NCBI GenBank assembly: GCA_964553375.1 | Contig: CAZKKN010000033.1 | Coordinates: forward strand, 1-19,246 | Length of the DNA stretch: 19,246 nucleotides | Reading direction: 5' to 3' | Source: UBA9715 sp964553375 | GTDB taxonomy: Bacteria; Actinomycetota; Coriobacteriia; Coriobacteriales; Eggerthellaceae | Part shown: one piece after another, positions 1 through 7,913 of the stretch | How positions within the stretch are numbered: position 1 is the stretch's first letter | Layout of the letters: every line of letters begins with the position of its first letter | Position numbers and translations under genes: made by a program | Notes under the pieces: generated by a model | Told to the model about the DNA's origin: nothing | Database searches by the model: none | The model's input: the letters and a program-made list of their open reading frames with translations, nothing else

Positions 1-150
1 CGCGAGTCCTCGCGACGAGTAGCCGGTAGGCGAGTCCCTGCGCGGCCAAGACGCCAAGGCGGTCGGGGCGTCGGGGCGGTCTGCGTGCTCGAAGCAATGG
101 GCGGTGCGAACGAGGAGAAGACGACAGCGCTGCTGTTTGGGGCAAAAGCG

Positions 151-2877
151 CTACATGACCCCGCGGAAGAGGTGGCCGGTGGTGGTCCCGGGTCGCTTCT
201 CGATGGAGCGCCGCTCGGTCAAGGCGAGGTCTCGGGCGCGCAGGATGCGTTTGCACGCCGCCGCGGTGGTCTTGCGATCAAGCAGGGTGGTGTCCACCAT
301 GAACGCCTCCACCCCCATGGTGATAAGGTCTTCCAGTGAAGCCGCTGCATCCAACTCAACCCCGTTATACAGATGGGAGCGGCCCAGCATATCGGTAACC
401 ACAGGGAAATCGAAGCCCTTGCGATCGGTGAGGTGATGCCTGCGCCCGCGCCGCTCGCAAGTCTCGCATGTTTGTGCGCACGGGCCTTGGCTCATGAGCA
501 GGCAATGCTCGGTCACCATAAGCTCTTGGGCGCCGCTGACGAAAAGCCCCAAAGCCAAAGGCGCATCTTCGGCCAAGGCGGCGATCTGTCCTAAGGTGAG
601 TTCCGGCGAAAGCCAAAGACGCTGAAAACCCAGCCGCGCCAGGAAGGCAATCGTGGCTTTGTTGGTAGCCGGGATATGAGGCCCTATCTCCACCAAGGCG
701 CCCATTTGAAGCGCCCGCCATGCATCGCCGATATTGTCGGCGAACACCGGCCGGTCGGCTTTGACGTAGTCCCATGGGTCGAAGCTGCTCTGTTCCTCAC
801 GGCTACCCGGCAGGGGGTCGTGATCGATCACCGGCAGTGCCATGATGCATTGCTTCGGGTATCCTGCCTGGTCAACGGCATCTTGGCGAACGCCCTCCAA
901 AGCCGCTTGCCCGCGGCGGAAGTTCAGCAGGGGCACATAGATCCTGTCCACCCCTGCCTTACGCGCGTCTCGGGCGCAGCCGGGGCTTGTCACCCAAGCA
1001 CAGACAGCAGCTTCCTGCGCAGCTTCGGGTTCGATTACCACGGTCTCCGAGAACCCCTTATATCCCGGGCTGCTCGGTTTGGCGAACGGGGCGAGCATCT
1101 CCTGCTCAAGCAATTCCAAAGCCTCGGCCCGTAGGTGATGCAGCGTGGAAAAGCCCATCCCGGCTCGGCCATCTACCTCAATGTTCAAGCCGCCCAGCTC
1201 CTCGCTCAACATGAAGGGGGTCTGCCCCAGGCGCCCCACATGGGTGCGCACGCTCTCCTCATCCAGGGGTTTGGTGCGCGCCGCCTCCACGATGGCGCCG
1301 CGAACCTCGGCAGTCATGCCATCGGACGTAAAGAATTGCAGGTACGCAGGTTGCCCTTCCCGCAATACCACGGTGCCCCCAATGGGAATCCGCGGAGCGA
1401 AGGGGTCGTCGGCGAAGGCTCCTGCGGCATTGCGCACCCGAAAGACGCGGTCGCCCTTGCCGGTGCGCTGATCCACCGAGATGCGCACTGCGGTGCCGGC
1501 TGGCGCATCGGCATCCACCGGCGCTGTGAAGTGGCCTTTGTTCGTCCAGAACTCCACCAGGTCTCCGCGATGCAGATCGCGCTCCACCTTCACCACGGCG
1601 AATGTGCTTGGGGATTGCGCGCCCTGCGCCCCGTGCCCTTCCCGCTTCCCAGCGCCAGCCCTAGTCTCAGCGGCCCTCGCGCTACCGGCGGTTTCCACTG
1701 CGCTCACGCGTCCGATGAAGACCCCCCGGTTGTTCGGCTGGCCGTAGCTCATGATCTCGTTGCCGCGTTGCCCTTCCAGATAGGCTGTGGTGAACCCACG
1801 GGAGAAGGCTTCGCTCAGCCGGTGATGCTGCTCGTCGGTTGCGGCGGTCGCGCCGGTGGCTGCCAGGCCATCGAGCGCCTCGCGATACACGCGCACCACT
1901 TCCCATACGTAGTCGGGCGATTTCATGCGCCCCTCCACTTTCAAGGATGCAACACCCGCCTGGGAAAGCTCCGTCAGCAGGTCTATCCCGCAGAGGTCGC
2001 GGGGAGAGAGCAGGTGCTCCCCGGGCGCGCTCAACGCCTCGCCCTCTGCTGCACCAGTTTCGGCGTCATAATCCCCCCCGGCCCCGGCACCACGATCCCC
2101 GGTGCCATTGCACACCCGTCCATCCCGGTGCAACCTATAGGGCAGACGGCAGGCTTGGGCGCAGAGGCCGCGGTTGGCCGACCGACCGCCGATCAGGGAT
2201 GACATAAGGCACTGTCCCGAATAGCAAACGCACAGTGCCCCATGGACGAAGCACTCCGTCTCCAGCCCCAGCTCCGCCGCCACGGCGCTCAGGTGCGCCA
2301 CCTCTTCCAGCGAAAGCTCGCGTGCCAAGGTGATGCGCTTCATTCCCAGCACTGCGCAGAACTCGACCCCCGCTGCATTGTGGATGTTCATTTGGGTGGA
2401 AGCATGCAGCGCAATCCAGGGAGCCACGCGATGCACCTCGGCGGCCAGTCCGATATCCTGCACGATGAATCCGTCAGCACCCGCCTCCGACGCCGCAAGC
2501 ACCGTGGCCACTGCCCGGTTCAGCTCCTGGGGCAGGATCTCCACGTTCATGGTTACATAAACCCGCACGCCGCGCAGATGGGCGTAATCACAGGCTTCCT
2601 TCAAGCTCTCCAAAGTGAAATTATCAGCATTGCGCCGGGCGTTGAATTCATCCAAACCAAGGTAGACCGCATCGCCCCCGGCGCTCACCGCCGCCCGCAG
2701 GCTCTCGAAGCTTCCCGCTGGCGCTAAAAGCTCCGGCACCGCACGCCCCGGCACCACGCGCCCCGGTACCGCGCTCCCCGGCACCACGCGCTCCGATGCC
2801 AAAAGCTCTGGCGCCACGCACTCCAGCCCCGCATGCTCCGACTCCAAAGGCCCCGGGGTTTTGGGAAAATTGTGCAT
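151..2877 (-). CDS. Peptidase U32 family protein (RlhA/TrhP-like, probable RNA hydroxylation enzyme)
   Basis: The 908-residue protein starts at ATG 2877, chosen because GAGGAG lies 11 nt upstream; an in-frame ATG at 2925 has no ribosome binding site. The domain opens with ELLAPAGSFESLRAAV and AGGDAVYLGL, the usual U32 start. A cysteine cluster at about residues 209-243 includes HGALC, SGQC, GLC and QAC and fits an iron-sulfur site. A second Cys group (HCLLMSQGPC...C..C) precedes DRKGFDFPV, and the end GHLFRGVM is family-typical, so the C-terminus is complete. Known relatives E. coli RlhA and TrhP hydroxylate 23S rRNA and tRNA; others are annotated as collagenases. The substrate here is unknown. 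It is longer than RlhA (about 650 aa): it has a repetitive N-terminal extension (residues 8-52) and two low-complexity insertions, one Gly/Ala-rich at about residues 250-287 and one Ala/Gly/Arg-rich further on. It is the only minus-strand gene here. Confidence 0.93.
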   Translation of the reverse strand: MHNFPKTPGPLESEHAGLECVAPELLASERVVPGSAVPGRVVPGRAVPELLAPAGSFESLRAAVSAGGDAVYLGLDEFNARRNADNFTLESLKEACDYAHLRGVRVYVTMNVEILPQELNRAVATVLAASEAGADGFIVQDIGLAAEVHRVAPWIALHASTQMNIHNAAGVEFCAVLGMKRITLARELSLEEVAHLSAVAAELGLETECFVHGALCVCYSGQCLMSSLIGGRSANRGLCAQACRLPYRLHRDGRVCNGTGDRGAGAGGDYDAETGAAEGEALSAPGEHLLSPRDLCGIDLLTELSQAGVASLKVEGRMKSPDYVWEVVRVYREALDGLAATGATAATDEQHHRLSEAFSRGFTTAYLEGQRGNEIMSYGQPNNRGVFIGRVSAVETAGSARAAETRAGAGKREGHGAQGAQSPSTFAVVKVERDLHRGDLVEFWTNKGHFTAPVDADAPAGTAVRISVDQRTGKGDRVFRVRNAAGAFADDPFAPRIPIGGTVVLREGQPAYLQFFTSDGMTAEVRGAIVEAARTKPLDEESVRTHVGRLGQTPFMLSEELGGLNIEVDGRAGMGFSTLHHLRAEALELLEQEMLAPFAKPSSPGYKGFSETVVIEPEAAQEAAVCAWVTSPGCARDARKAGVDRIYVPLLNFRRGQAALEGVRQDAVDQAGYPKQCIMALPVIDHDPLPGSREEQSSFDPWDYVKADRPVFADNIGDAWRALQMGALVEIGPHIPATNKATIAFLARLGFQRLWLSPELTLGQIAALAEDAPLALGLFVSGAQELMVTEHCLLMSQGPCAQTCETCERRGRRHHLTDRKGFDFPVVTDMLGRSHLYNGVELDAAASLEDLITMGVEAFMVDTTLLDRKTTAAACKRILRARDLALTERRSIEKRPGTTTGHLFRGVM
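2720..2854. repeat. Degenerate 15-bp tandem repeat, nine units, in the U32 gene
   Basis: Nine consecutive 15-bp units run from 2720 to 2854 with no gaps; examples are GGCACCACGCGCCCC (2750) and GGCACCACGCGCTCC (2780). Read on the minus strand they encode pentapeptides: GPLES, EHAGL, ECVAP, ELLAS, ERVVP, GSAVP, GRVVP, GRAVP and ELLAP. The last unit is the conserved U32 ELLAP motif itself, so the array looks like outward duplication of that motif's coding sequence. Confidence 0.85.
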
Positions 2878-3013
2878 CAGGTATCCAGCTCCTCTGCAGA
2901 TTCGCCTACATTCAAAACACGTCATTGGATCATTACGCGTGCCATCTGGGGTTTTATCCAATCCGCCTACTAGGGTGCCGCCATCAGGCACCGCCGCGCC
3001 CAGCACTATGAAG

Positions 3014-3019
3014 TATAAT
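3014..3019 (+). promoter_or_regulatory. -10 element TATAAT for the PBP gene
   Basis: A perfect TATAAT lies 38 nt before the PBP start codon in the 180-bp divergent gap. No good -35 hexamer is seen at the usual distance (CCGCCG at 2991). The ribosome binding site is probably GGAG at 3041-3044. I could not identify a convincing promoter for the divergent U32 gene. Confidence 0.5.
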
Positions 3020-3057
3020 AGCCGCACCCGCACTTTAACCGGAGCAGATGGGAAACC

Positions 3058-5241
3058 ATGAAGGCACGACGCAAATTCCGCGAATCCAAGAGCCACGCTT
3101 GGGTATGGCTTATCATCGTGGCCCTTGCGGCTCTTTGCGTGTTGACCTATCGCGGCGTGACCAGCGTGATCAAGGTCTACAACGACTGGGTCGCCGACCT
3201 GCCCGCCCTCAACTCCGATGCGTTCAGCTTCGCTGAGGACTCCTACATGTATGCCGCCGATGGCACCACCATGCTCGCTAAGTTCCAGCTGGAGAAGCGC
3301 GATCCCATCGACATCAAGGACGTCAGCCCCTATGTGGTGAAGGGCACGGTGGATGTGGAAGACGTCCGCTTCTACGAGCACGACGGCGTGGACCCCCAGG
3401 GCATCATGCGCGCCGTGGTCAACAACCTGGCCGGGGGCGCGCTGGAAGGCGCTTCCACCATCACCCAGCAGCTGGTGCGCAACACCACGCTATCCGAGGA
3501 AGCCACCGACATCACCTTCGAGCGCAAGGCGCGCGAGGCGGAACTGGCCTTGGAGCTGGAGAAGCTCTACTCAAAAGAAGAGATACTCAACATGTATCTC
3601 AACACCATCAACTACGGCGACGGCTGCTACGGCATCCAGGCGGCGGCCCAGAACTACTTCCAAACCAACGCCAAGGACCTCACCCTTGCCCAGGCCGCGG
3701 TGCTCATCGGCATCCCGCAGTCGCCAACGGCCTATAACCCCAAGGAGAATCCCGAGGCCTGCCTGGAGCGCCGCAACAAGGTGCTTGAGCGCATCCTCTC
3801 GGCCGGTGATATCACTCAAGAAGAGCACGACGCGGCCCTGGCCGAGCCCCTCAACCTCAATCCGGCTCCTGAAGAGCCCTCCCAGGGCATCTACGCTTAT
3901 CCGTACTTCACCAGCTTCGTGCGCGATTCGCTCATGGCCCCGGATAATCCCTATGGCTGCTCTTATCAGGACCTTTTCGAAGGCGGCCTGAAGATCTACA
4001 CCACTTTGGACCCCGCGCTCCAGGATAGCGCCGAGCAGGCTTGCGCCGACCAGTATGCGCGCATGGATGCCGGCTTGGATGCGGCCCTGGTGGCCATGGA
4101 TCCCAAGAATGGATACGTGAAGGCCATGGTGGGCGGCAGTGACTTCTATGCCGACCAGTGGAACATCGCGGTTCAGGGCGGCCGGCCTACGGGCTCTTCC
4201 TTCAAGGCGTTCACCTTGGCGGCGGCCATAGAGGCGGGTATCAGCCCCAAGACGGCCATCGACTGCTCCAACCCTGTGACCTTGGAAAACGGCCAAACCG
4301 TGAACAACTTCGGCAACGCCAACTACGGCACGCGCAGCCTGGAAGACGCCACAGCCGTCTCCTCGAACACCGGCTACTACCGTCTGACCGAGCGCATCGG
4401 CGTGGACAAGCTCATCGACATGGCTCACCGCTTAGGGGTGGACTCCGAACTGTCCCCGTATCCCATCATCACCCTGGGAACGGAGAACGTCACGCCCCTT
4501 GAGATGGCTGAGGCCTACAGCACATTCGCCGATGGTGGCATCCATCACGACTACGTGGTCATCACCAAGATCGAGGACAAGAACGGCGAGGTGCTCTACG
4601 AAGCCATCGACGAAGGCGACCGCGTGATCTCCCCTGAGGTGGCAGGCGCTGTGACCGAGGTGCTCCAAGGCGTCTTCGAGAAGTCCTACGCCACGGCCTA
4701 TCACTCCGGCCCCTCAAACGGCCAGGTGGTGGCGGGTAAGACCGGTACCGGCGTGGACTTTCGCGACCACTGGCTGGTAGGCTACAGCCCCACCCTCACC
4801 TGCGCTGCCTGGATCGGCAACCGCGATTACTCCTCAACCAGTTCCTCGCTCACGGCCAACGCCCTGTGGCAGGATTTCATGTCCCGGGCGCTCGAGGGTA
4901 CGGAGAAAGTGGAGTTCCCCGAGGTGGACGAGCCCAAATATACCAATAAGAACGAGTGGATCGGCAGCAAGGAAGAGAAGAACAAGAATCCCTATGGCGA
5001 TTCCTCTTCCATCATGGATTCCCTTAACAGCTACCAGCCGGGCACGCTAACCGAAGATCAGATCACCCAGATGTATCCCGAATACCCCATGCAAGTCACG
5101 TACGTGTACTCCAGTCAGTACCCCGCGGGAACGGTGATATCCCAAACCCTGGATGCCACTTCCGGAGCCGTGATCGTGGTGGTCTCCCAAGGCCCCGATC
5201 CCAACGCCTCACCCCCGGGTACAACTACGTCCTCAGGGTGA
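3058..5241 (+). CDS. Class A penicillin-binding protein (bifunctional transglycosylase/transpeptidase)
   Basis: This 727-residue protein builds and cross-links peptidoglycan at the outer face of the membrane. One membrane helix lies at about residues 14-36 after a basic N-terminus. The GT51 glycosyltransferase domain shows EDVRFYEHDG from E101, then GASTITQQLVRN and RKAREAELALELEKLYSKEE. The transpeptidase domain has all three motifs: S380-x-x-K383 (GSSFK), S435-S-N437 and K561-T-G563. Near the C-terminus, PAGTVISQTLDATSG followed by VIVVVSQGP resembles a single PASTA-like unit before a Pro/Thr/Ser tail. All catalytic motifs are present and the length is normal for the family. It diverges from the U32 gene and is separated from the pilus locus by 214 bp, so it is probably a housekeeping gene and not part of that operon. 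Confidence 0.96.
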   Translation: MKARRKFRESKSHAWVWLIIVALAALCVLTYRGVTSVIKVYNDWVADLPALNSDAFSFAEDSYMYAADGTTMLAKFQLEKRDPIDIKDVSPYVVKGTVDVEDVRFYEHDGVDPQGIMRAVVNNLAGGALEGASTITQQLVRNTTLSEEATDITFERKAREAELALELEKLYSKEEILNMYLNTINYGDGCYGIQAAAQNYFQTNAKDLTLAQAAVLIGIPQSPTAYNPKENPEACLERRNKVLERILSAGDITQEEHDAALAEPLNLNPAPEEPSQGIYAYPYFTSFVRDSLMAPDNPYGCSYQDLFEGGLKIYTTLDPALQDSAEQACADQYARMDAGLDAALVAMDPKNGYVKAMVGGSDFYADQWNIAVQGGRPTGSSFKAFTLAAAIEAGISPKTAIDCSNPVTLENGQTVNNFGNANYGTRSLEDATAVSSNTGYYRLTERIGVDKLIDMAHRLGVDSELSPYPIITLGTENVTPLEMAEAYSTFADGGIHHDYVVITKIEDKNGEVLYEAIDEGDRVISPEVAGAVTEVLQGVFEKSYATAYHSGPSNGQVVAGKTGTGVDFRDHWLVGYSPTLTCAAWIGNRDYSSTSSSLTANALWQDFMSRALEGTEKVEFPEVDEPKYTNKNEWIGSKEEKNKNPYGDSSSIMDSLNSYQPGTLTEDQITQMYPEYPMQVTYVYSSQYPAGTVISQTLDATSGAVIVVVSQGPDPNASPPGTTTSSG

Positions 5242-5455
5242 TTTCTCGCCGATTTTTCGCTAGCATCGCCGCCGCTCCGGCAACATTTTCTGAAAATAAC
5301 CTGTCAATAAGATTTCAATATCGTGGCATAATTATGCTATCTTCCTGCATGGTGTTCAGTAACGGTTGGAATTTTGTTAACTTATGTTAGCTAGTAATAT
5401 TTAGGACAAGTGCGACCAGAGCTGGTAACAACCTGTGTTTTCGGAGGTGGATGCA
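5242..5455. promoter_or_regulatory. AT-rich control region upstream of the surface-fibre operon
   Basis: This 214-bp gap is clearly richer in A+T than its surroundings, most strongly at 5284-5402. It holds a perfect 12-bp palindrome at 5326-5337, a short inverted repeat ATTTTC-T-GAAAAT at 5285-5297, and a possible promoter: TTGTTA at 5374-5379 with TAATAT at 5395-5400 (15-bp spacer, weak). A clear rho-independent terminator for the PBP gene is not visible; GCCG/CGGC near 5270-5281 is the only GC hairpin. I infer that transcription of the fibre locus starts here. Confidence 0.5.
5326..5337. promoter_or_regulatory. Perfect 12-bp palindrome, possible operator
   Basis: GCATAATTATGC reads identically on both strands and lies about 120 bp upstream of the first gene of the fibre operon, inside the AT-rich control region. 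Its symmetry and place suit a dimeric repressor or activator site, but no regulator gene is present in the window, so its role is inferred. Confidence 0.3.
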
Positions 5456-6607
5456 GTGGTGCAACAGTCGGCAAAAGCAGTGCTCGACCGCCTGGGATCC
5501 CGGTGCGTTCTCGCGATTGCCTTAGTGGCTGCCCTTGGGGTGGCTTTGGCCTTCGCTACCGCGCCGCTCGCATCAGCGGTGGACCTGGGGGAGAAGAACT
5601 GCTCCATAACGGTTTCCATGCCTGCCAGCAGCGACGTTCCGGAATCTCAGGAAGCCGACGTCGTCTACGATCTCTACCAGGTGGCCTTCGCCGAGGAGAC
5701 CCCCGGTTATGACGCCTACACCTTCAGGCCTGTTCCGGCCTTGGAAGGGACGTCCTTCGATTGGAGCACCCTAGGCAGCTCCGAGAGCTACGATACCTTG
5801 GCTCAGCTGGCAGCCCAGAAAACGCCTCTGAATGATCAAGCTGCGGCCGATGCCCTCTTGCCCTTGGCAGCATCCGCCGAAGATGCAGGTCAAGCGGCCG
5901 AGAATCTGGAGGCGGGCCTTTATCTCATCATCGCCCACGGAACAGGTCTTACTCCTGACCAGTACACGGTGCGTCAAAGCGACGGCGCCTTGTCCTCGCT
6001 GGCCTTCTCGCCCCACTACGAGTTCACCTTCAAACCGGAGCTCGTGGCGGTGCCCTCCAAGGTGGGTGCGGCCGGCGAATTCACCACAGCCGGTTCGGGC
6101 CCTTGGATCTATGACATGAGCGTCACTCTCAAGCCCGGTCATGACCAGCGTTTCGGTTCGCTTCAGATCATCAAGGACCTGCCCTTCTACGACGCCGGCA
6201 AGCCGGCGGATTTCGTGTTTCGCATCGATGCCTATAGCGATGAGGCCCACACCGACCTGGTATACAGCAACGTGGTGCGCATGCAGTTCACCGCCGCCGA
6301 GCAACAGACATACAAGCTGGAAGGCGTGATTCCCGCCGGCTCCTACGTGGTGGTGACCGAGGTCTACAGCGGTTCCTCCTATAAGGTGGAAGGTCAGGCC
6401 ACCCAGGAAGCGGGCCCCATCGTTGCCGACCCCATTCCGGGTACCGACCCCGATCAAGCGCCTGTCGTTTCAGTCTCTTTCGTGAACAGCTACAACGATG
6501 TGTCCAACCCTGGTGGCAGCATCGTGAACAGCTTCACCTATGCAACGCCTCAGGACAAGGCTTCCCAGGGCAAGACCGACCTGCAGTGGCTCTGGAGTAA
6601 GGAGTAA
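5456..6607 (+). CDS. Secreted pilin-like protein with isopeptide-type (FctA/Cna-B-like) domain, no sorting signal
   Basis: I choose GTG 5456 (383 residues) because GGAGG at 5443-5447 sits 8 nt upstream. An earlier in-frame GTG at 5435 would place this ribosome binding site inside the gene; GTG 5459 is also possible. A signal peptide ends near APLASA. The N-terminal part has VVYDLYQV and ENLEAGLYLIIAHG, like the first domain of sortase pilins. The later domain runs GSLQIIKDLPFYDAG, ADFVFRIDAY, then IPAGSYVVVTE; K240 and E302 are plausible isopeptide partners. Unlike typical pilins it has no LPXTG motif and no C-terminal membrane helix, and ends in a polar tail (DLQWLWSKE). It may be released or held by binding to other fibre proteins. 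It is the first gene of the operon, 5 nt before the next. Function is inferred from domain resemblance only. Confidence 0.8.
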   Translation: MVQQSAKAVLDRLGSRCVLAIALVAALGVALAFATAPLASAVDLGEKNCSITVSMPASSDVPESQEADVVYDLYQVAFAEETPGYDAYTFRPVPALEGTSFDWSTLGSSESYDTLAQLAAQKTPLNDQAAADALLPLAASAEDAGQAAENLEAGLYLIIAHGTGLTPDQYTVRQSDGALSSLAFSPHYEFTFKPELVAVPSKVGAAGEFTTAGSGPWIYDMSVTLKPGHDQRFGSLQIIKDLPFYDAGKPADFVFRIDAYSDEAHTDLVYSNVVRMQFTAAEQQTYKLEGVIPAGSYVVVTEVYSGSSYKVEGQATQEAGPIVADPIPGTDPDQAPVVSVSFVNSYNDVSNPGGSIVNSFTYATPQDKASQGKTDLQWLWSKE

Positions 6608-6612
6608 GGCTC

Positions 6613-7128
6613 ATGAGTAGAAAACGTGCAGCCACAACCCTCTTCACCCTGGTACTCTGCCTGGCGCTCATCGCGCCGGTAGGCGTGGCGTGGGCTTACT
6701 TCACAAGCTACGCCACCACCAAAGGCAGCGTTCCCTTAAGCCTGGGTGCCAAAACCGAGATAACCGAGGACTTCAGCAACTGGACCAAAAGCGTGACCAT
6801 CTCCAACTCCAGCGATTCCGTGCCGGTATTCATCCGCGCAAAGGCGTTCAGCGGCACCACCTATCCGCTGTTGTTCGAAGGTGCCTCTTGGGATTTGGGC
6901 AAGGAAGGCTTCTACTATTATGCAGACCCGGTTGCCCCGGGCAGCGCCACATCGGTGCTCAAGGTGATCATCGAAGGCGCGCCCTCCGATGCCCAGGAAA
7001 ACGATCAGTTCAATGTGGTGGTGGTCTACGAGAGCACCCCGGTTCTCTACGATAGCGAAGGCAACCCTTACGCCGATTGGTCAATGACCCTGGATAAGGG
7101 CACGTTCGAAGGGGGTGAGGGCCGATGA
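6613..7128 (+). CDS. Small TasA/CalY-like secreted protein (SipW-type signal peptide)
   Basis: This 171-residue protein starts at ATG 6613 with GGAG at 6601-6604 inside the end of the previous gene. The signal peptide (about residues 1-28) ends in VGVAWAYFTSYATTKG, which matches the SipW-dependent pattern seen in TasA and camelysin precursors, where cleavage falls just before the AYF-type stretch. The mature part is a short beta-rich domain (VTISNSSDSVPVFIRAKAF; VVVVYESTPVLY). TasA/CalY-family proteins form biofilm fibres or cell-surface layers; the name camelysin implies a protease, but no protease motif is visible here. It overlaps the next gene by ATGA at 7125-7128, which points to translational coupling and perhaps a fixed ratio of the two products. 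Confidence 0.75.
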   Translation: MSRKRAATTLFTLVLCLALIAPVGVAWAYFTSYATTKGSVPLSLGAKTEITEDFSNWTKSVTISNSSDSVPVFIRAKAFSGTTYPLLFEGASWDLGKEGFYYYADPVAPGSATSVLKVIIEGAPSDAQENDQFNVVVVYESTPVLYDSEGNPYADWSMTLDKGTFEGGEGR

Positions 7129-7901
7129 GCCGCTTGAAGGATACCCTCGCCCGGCCTAAGGTTCCGGTCGTCCTCTTCATCCTTGCCGCCATCCTGCTTT
7201 GCGTCGCCACCGTGGGGGGAACCCGGGCGGCGCTCACCTATTTCTCCGATACCTACACGGCGCGTCTGAACGTCTCCAATATCGGTGTCTCGCTTATCGA
7301 AAACGACGACGATGTGGTGGCTTGGCGCAACTACGCCGGCAACGACCGCTGGGACGAGGGCTCCTCGGCTCTGCTGACGACCATGCTTCCCGCCGGTCAG
7401 AAGCTGGAGCTGGGTCGGCAATACCCGGAGAAGCTCACCGTTCAGAACACCGGTACCATCGGGTCGTTCGTTCGTGTGAGCCTGCAGAAGTACTGGGAGA
7501 ACGCAGACGGCCAGAAGGTGCGCACGGTATCCCCGGAGCTCATCCGCGTGAAGCTCGCCGCCGATTCCGGTTGGATCGAGGACGCGGAAGCCTCCACCAC
7601 CGAGCGCACGGTTTTCTATTTCAATCGAGCCCTGGCGCCCGGGGAGGTCACTCCGTCGATCTGCGAGTCGGTCTCCATCGATCCGGCTGTGGCGGCTAAG
7701 GTCACCCAGACCACCGAGGAAACCGTGGGCGACGACGGCAAGGTATACACCACCATCACCACGGTCTACGACTACGACGGTCTGCGCTTCTGCTTGGAGG
7801 CCACCGTGGATGCAGTGCAGGAACACAACGCTATAGATGCCATTCGCAGTGCCTGGGGCGTTTCCGCCAGCCTGAACGACGGCATCCTGAGTTTGGAATA
7901 G
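7125..7901 (+). CDS. TasA/CalY-like secreted protein, second paralogue (SipW-type signal peptide)
   Basis: The 258-residue product begins at the ATG in the ATGA overlap with the preceding gene. A hydrophobic segment at about residues 14-36 leads into GGTRAALTYFSDTYTARLNV, very close to the SipW-cognate signal-peptide pattern (GGTxAYFTD). The mature region has LPAGQKLELGRQYPEKLTVQNTG followed by GSFVRVSLQKYW, a layout typical of TasA-like proteins, in which a beta-sandwich carries a conserved N-T-G turn. There is no LPXTG motif and no second membrane helix. It is larger than its upstream neighbour and probably a distinct fibre or anchor subunit matured by the same peptidase. It is 12 nt from the next start. 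Confidence 0.75.
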   Translation: MSRLKDTLARPKVPVVLFILAAILLCVATVGGTRAALTYFSDTYTARLNVSNIGVSLIENDDDVVAWRNYAGNDRWDEGSSALLTTMLPAGQKLELGRQYPEKLTVQNTGTIGSFVRVSLQKYWENADGQKVRTVSPELIRVKLAADSGWIEDAEASTTERTVFYFNRALAPGEVTPSICESVSIDPAVAAKVTQTTEETVGDDGKVYTTITTVYDYDGLRFCLEATVDAVQEHNAIDAIRSAWGVSASLNDGILSLE

Positions 7902-7913
7902 GCGGTGATATCA

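Noticed and set aside
1..150. Possible gene or terminator at the left edge, including the inverted repeat CGCGAG-TC-CTCGCG at 1-14, tandem GTCGGGGC at 62-77 and a weak ACAGC/GCTGT hairpin at 124-136
   Set aside because: No start codon or family feature on either strand, and the hairpins lack a following T-run in the U32 reading direction.
1135..2202. 355-codon plus-strand open frame opposite the U32 gene
   Set aside because: The minus-strand U32 domain is unbroken here and carries its Cys motifs; the plus-strand product looks like random His/Gly/Ala-rich shadow.
2878..3381. Extension of the U32 open frame upstream to 3381
   Set aside because: That part is antisense to the PBP coding region, and the only good ribosome binding site is just before ATG 2877.
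3571..4428. 285-codon minus-strand open frame inside the PBP gene
   Set aside because: It is a shadow of the PBP reading frame, which carries all GT51 and transpeptidase motifs; no family features are seen in the antisense product.
6613..7128. Active camelysin protease
   Set aside because: The CalY/camelysin resemblance is to the fold and signal peptide only; no HExxH or other protease motif is visible.
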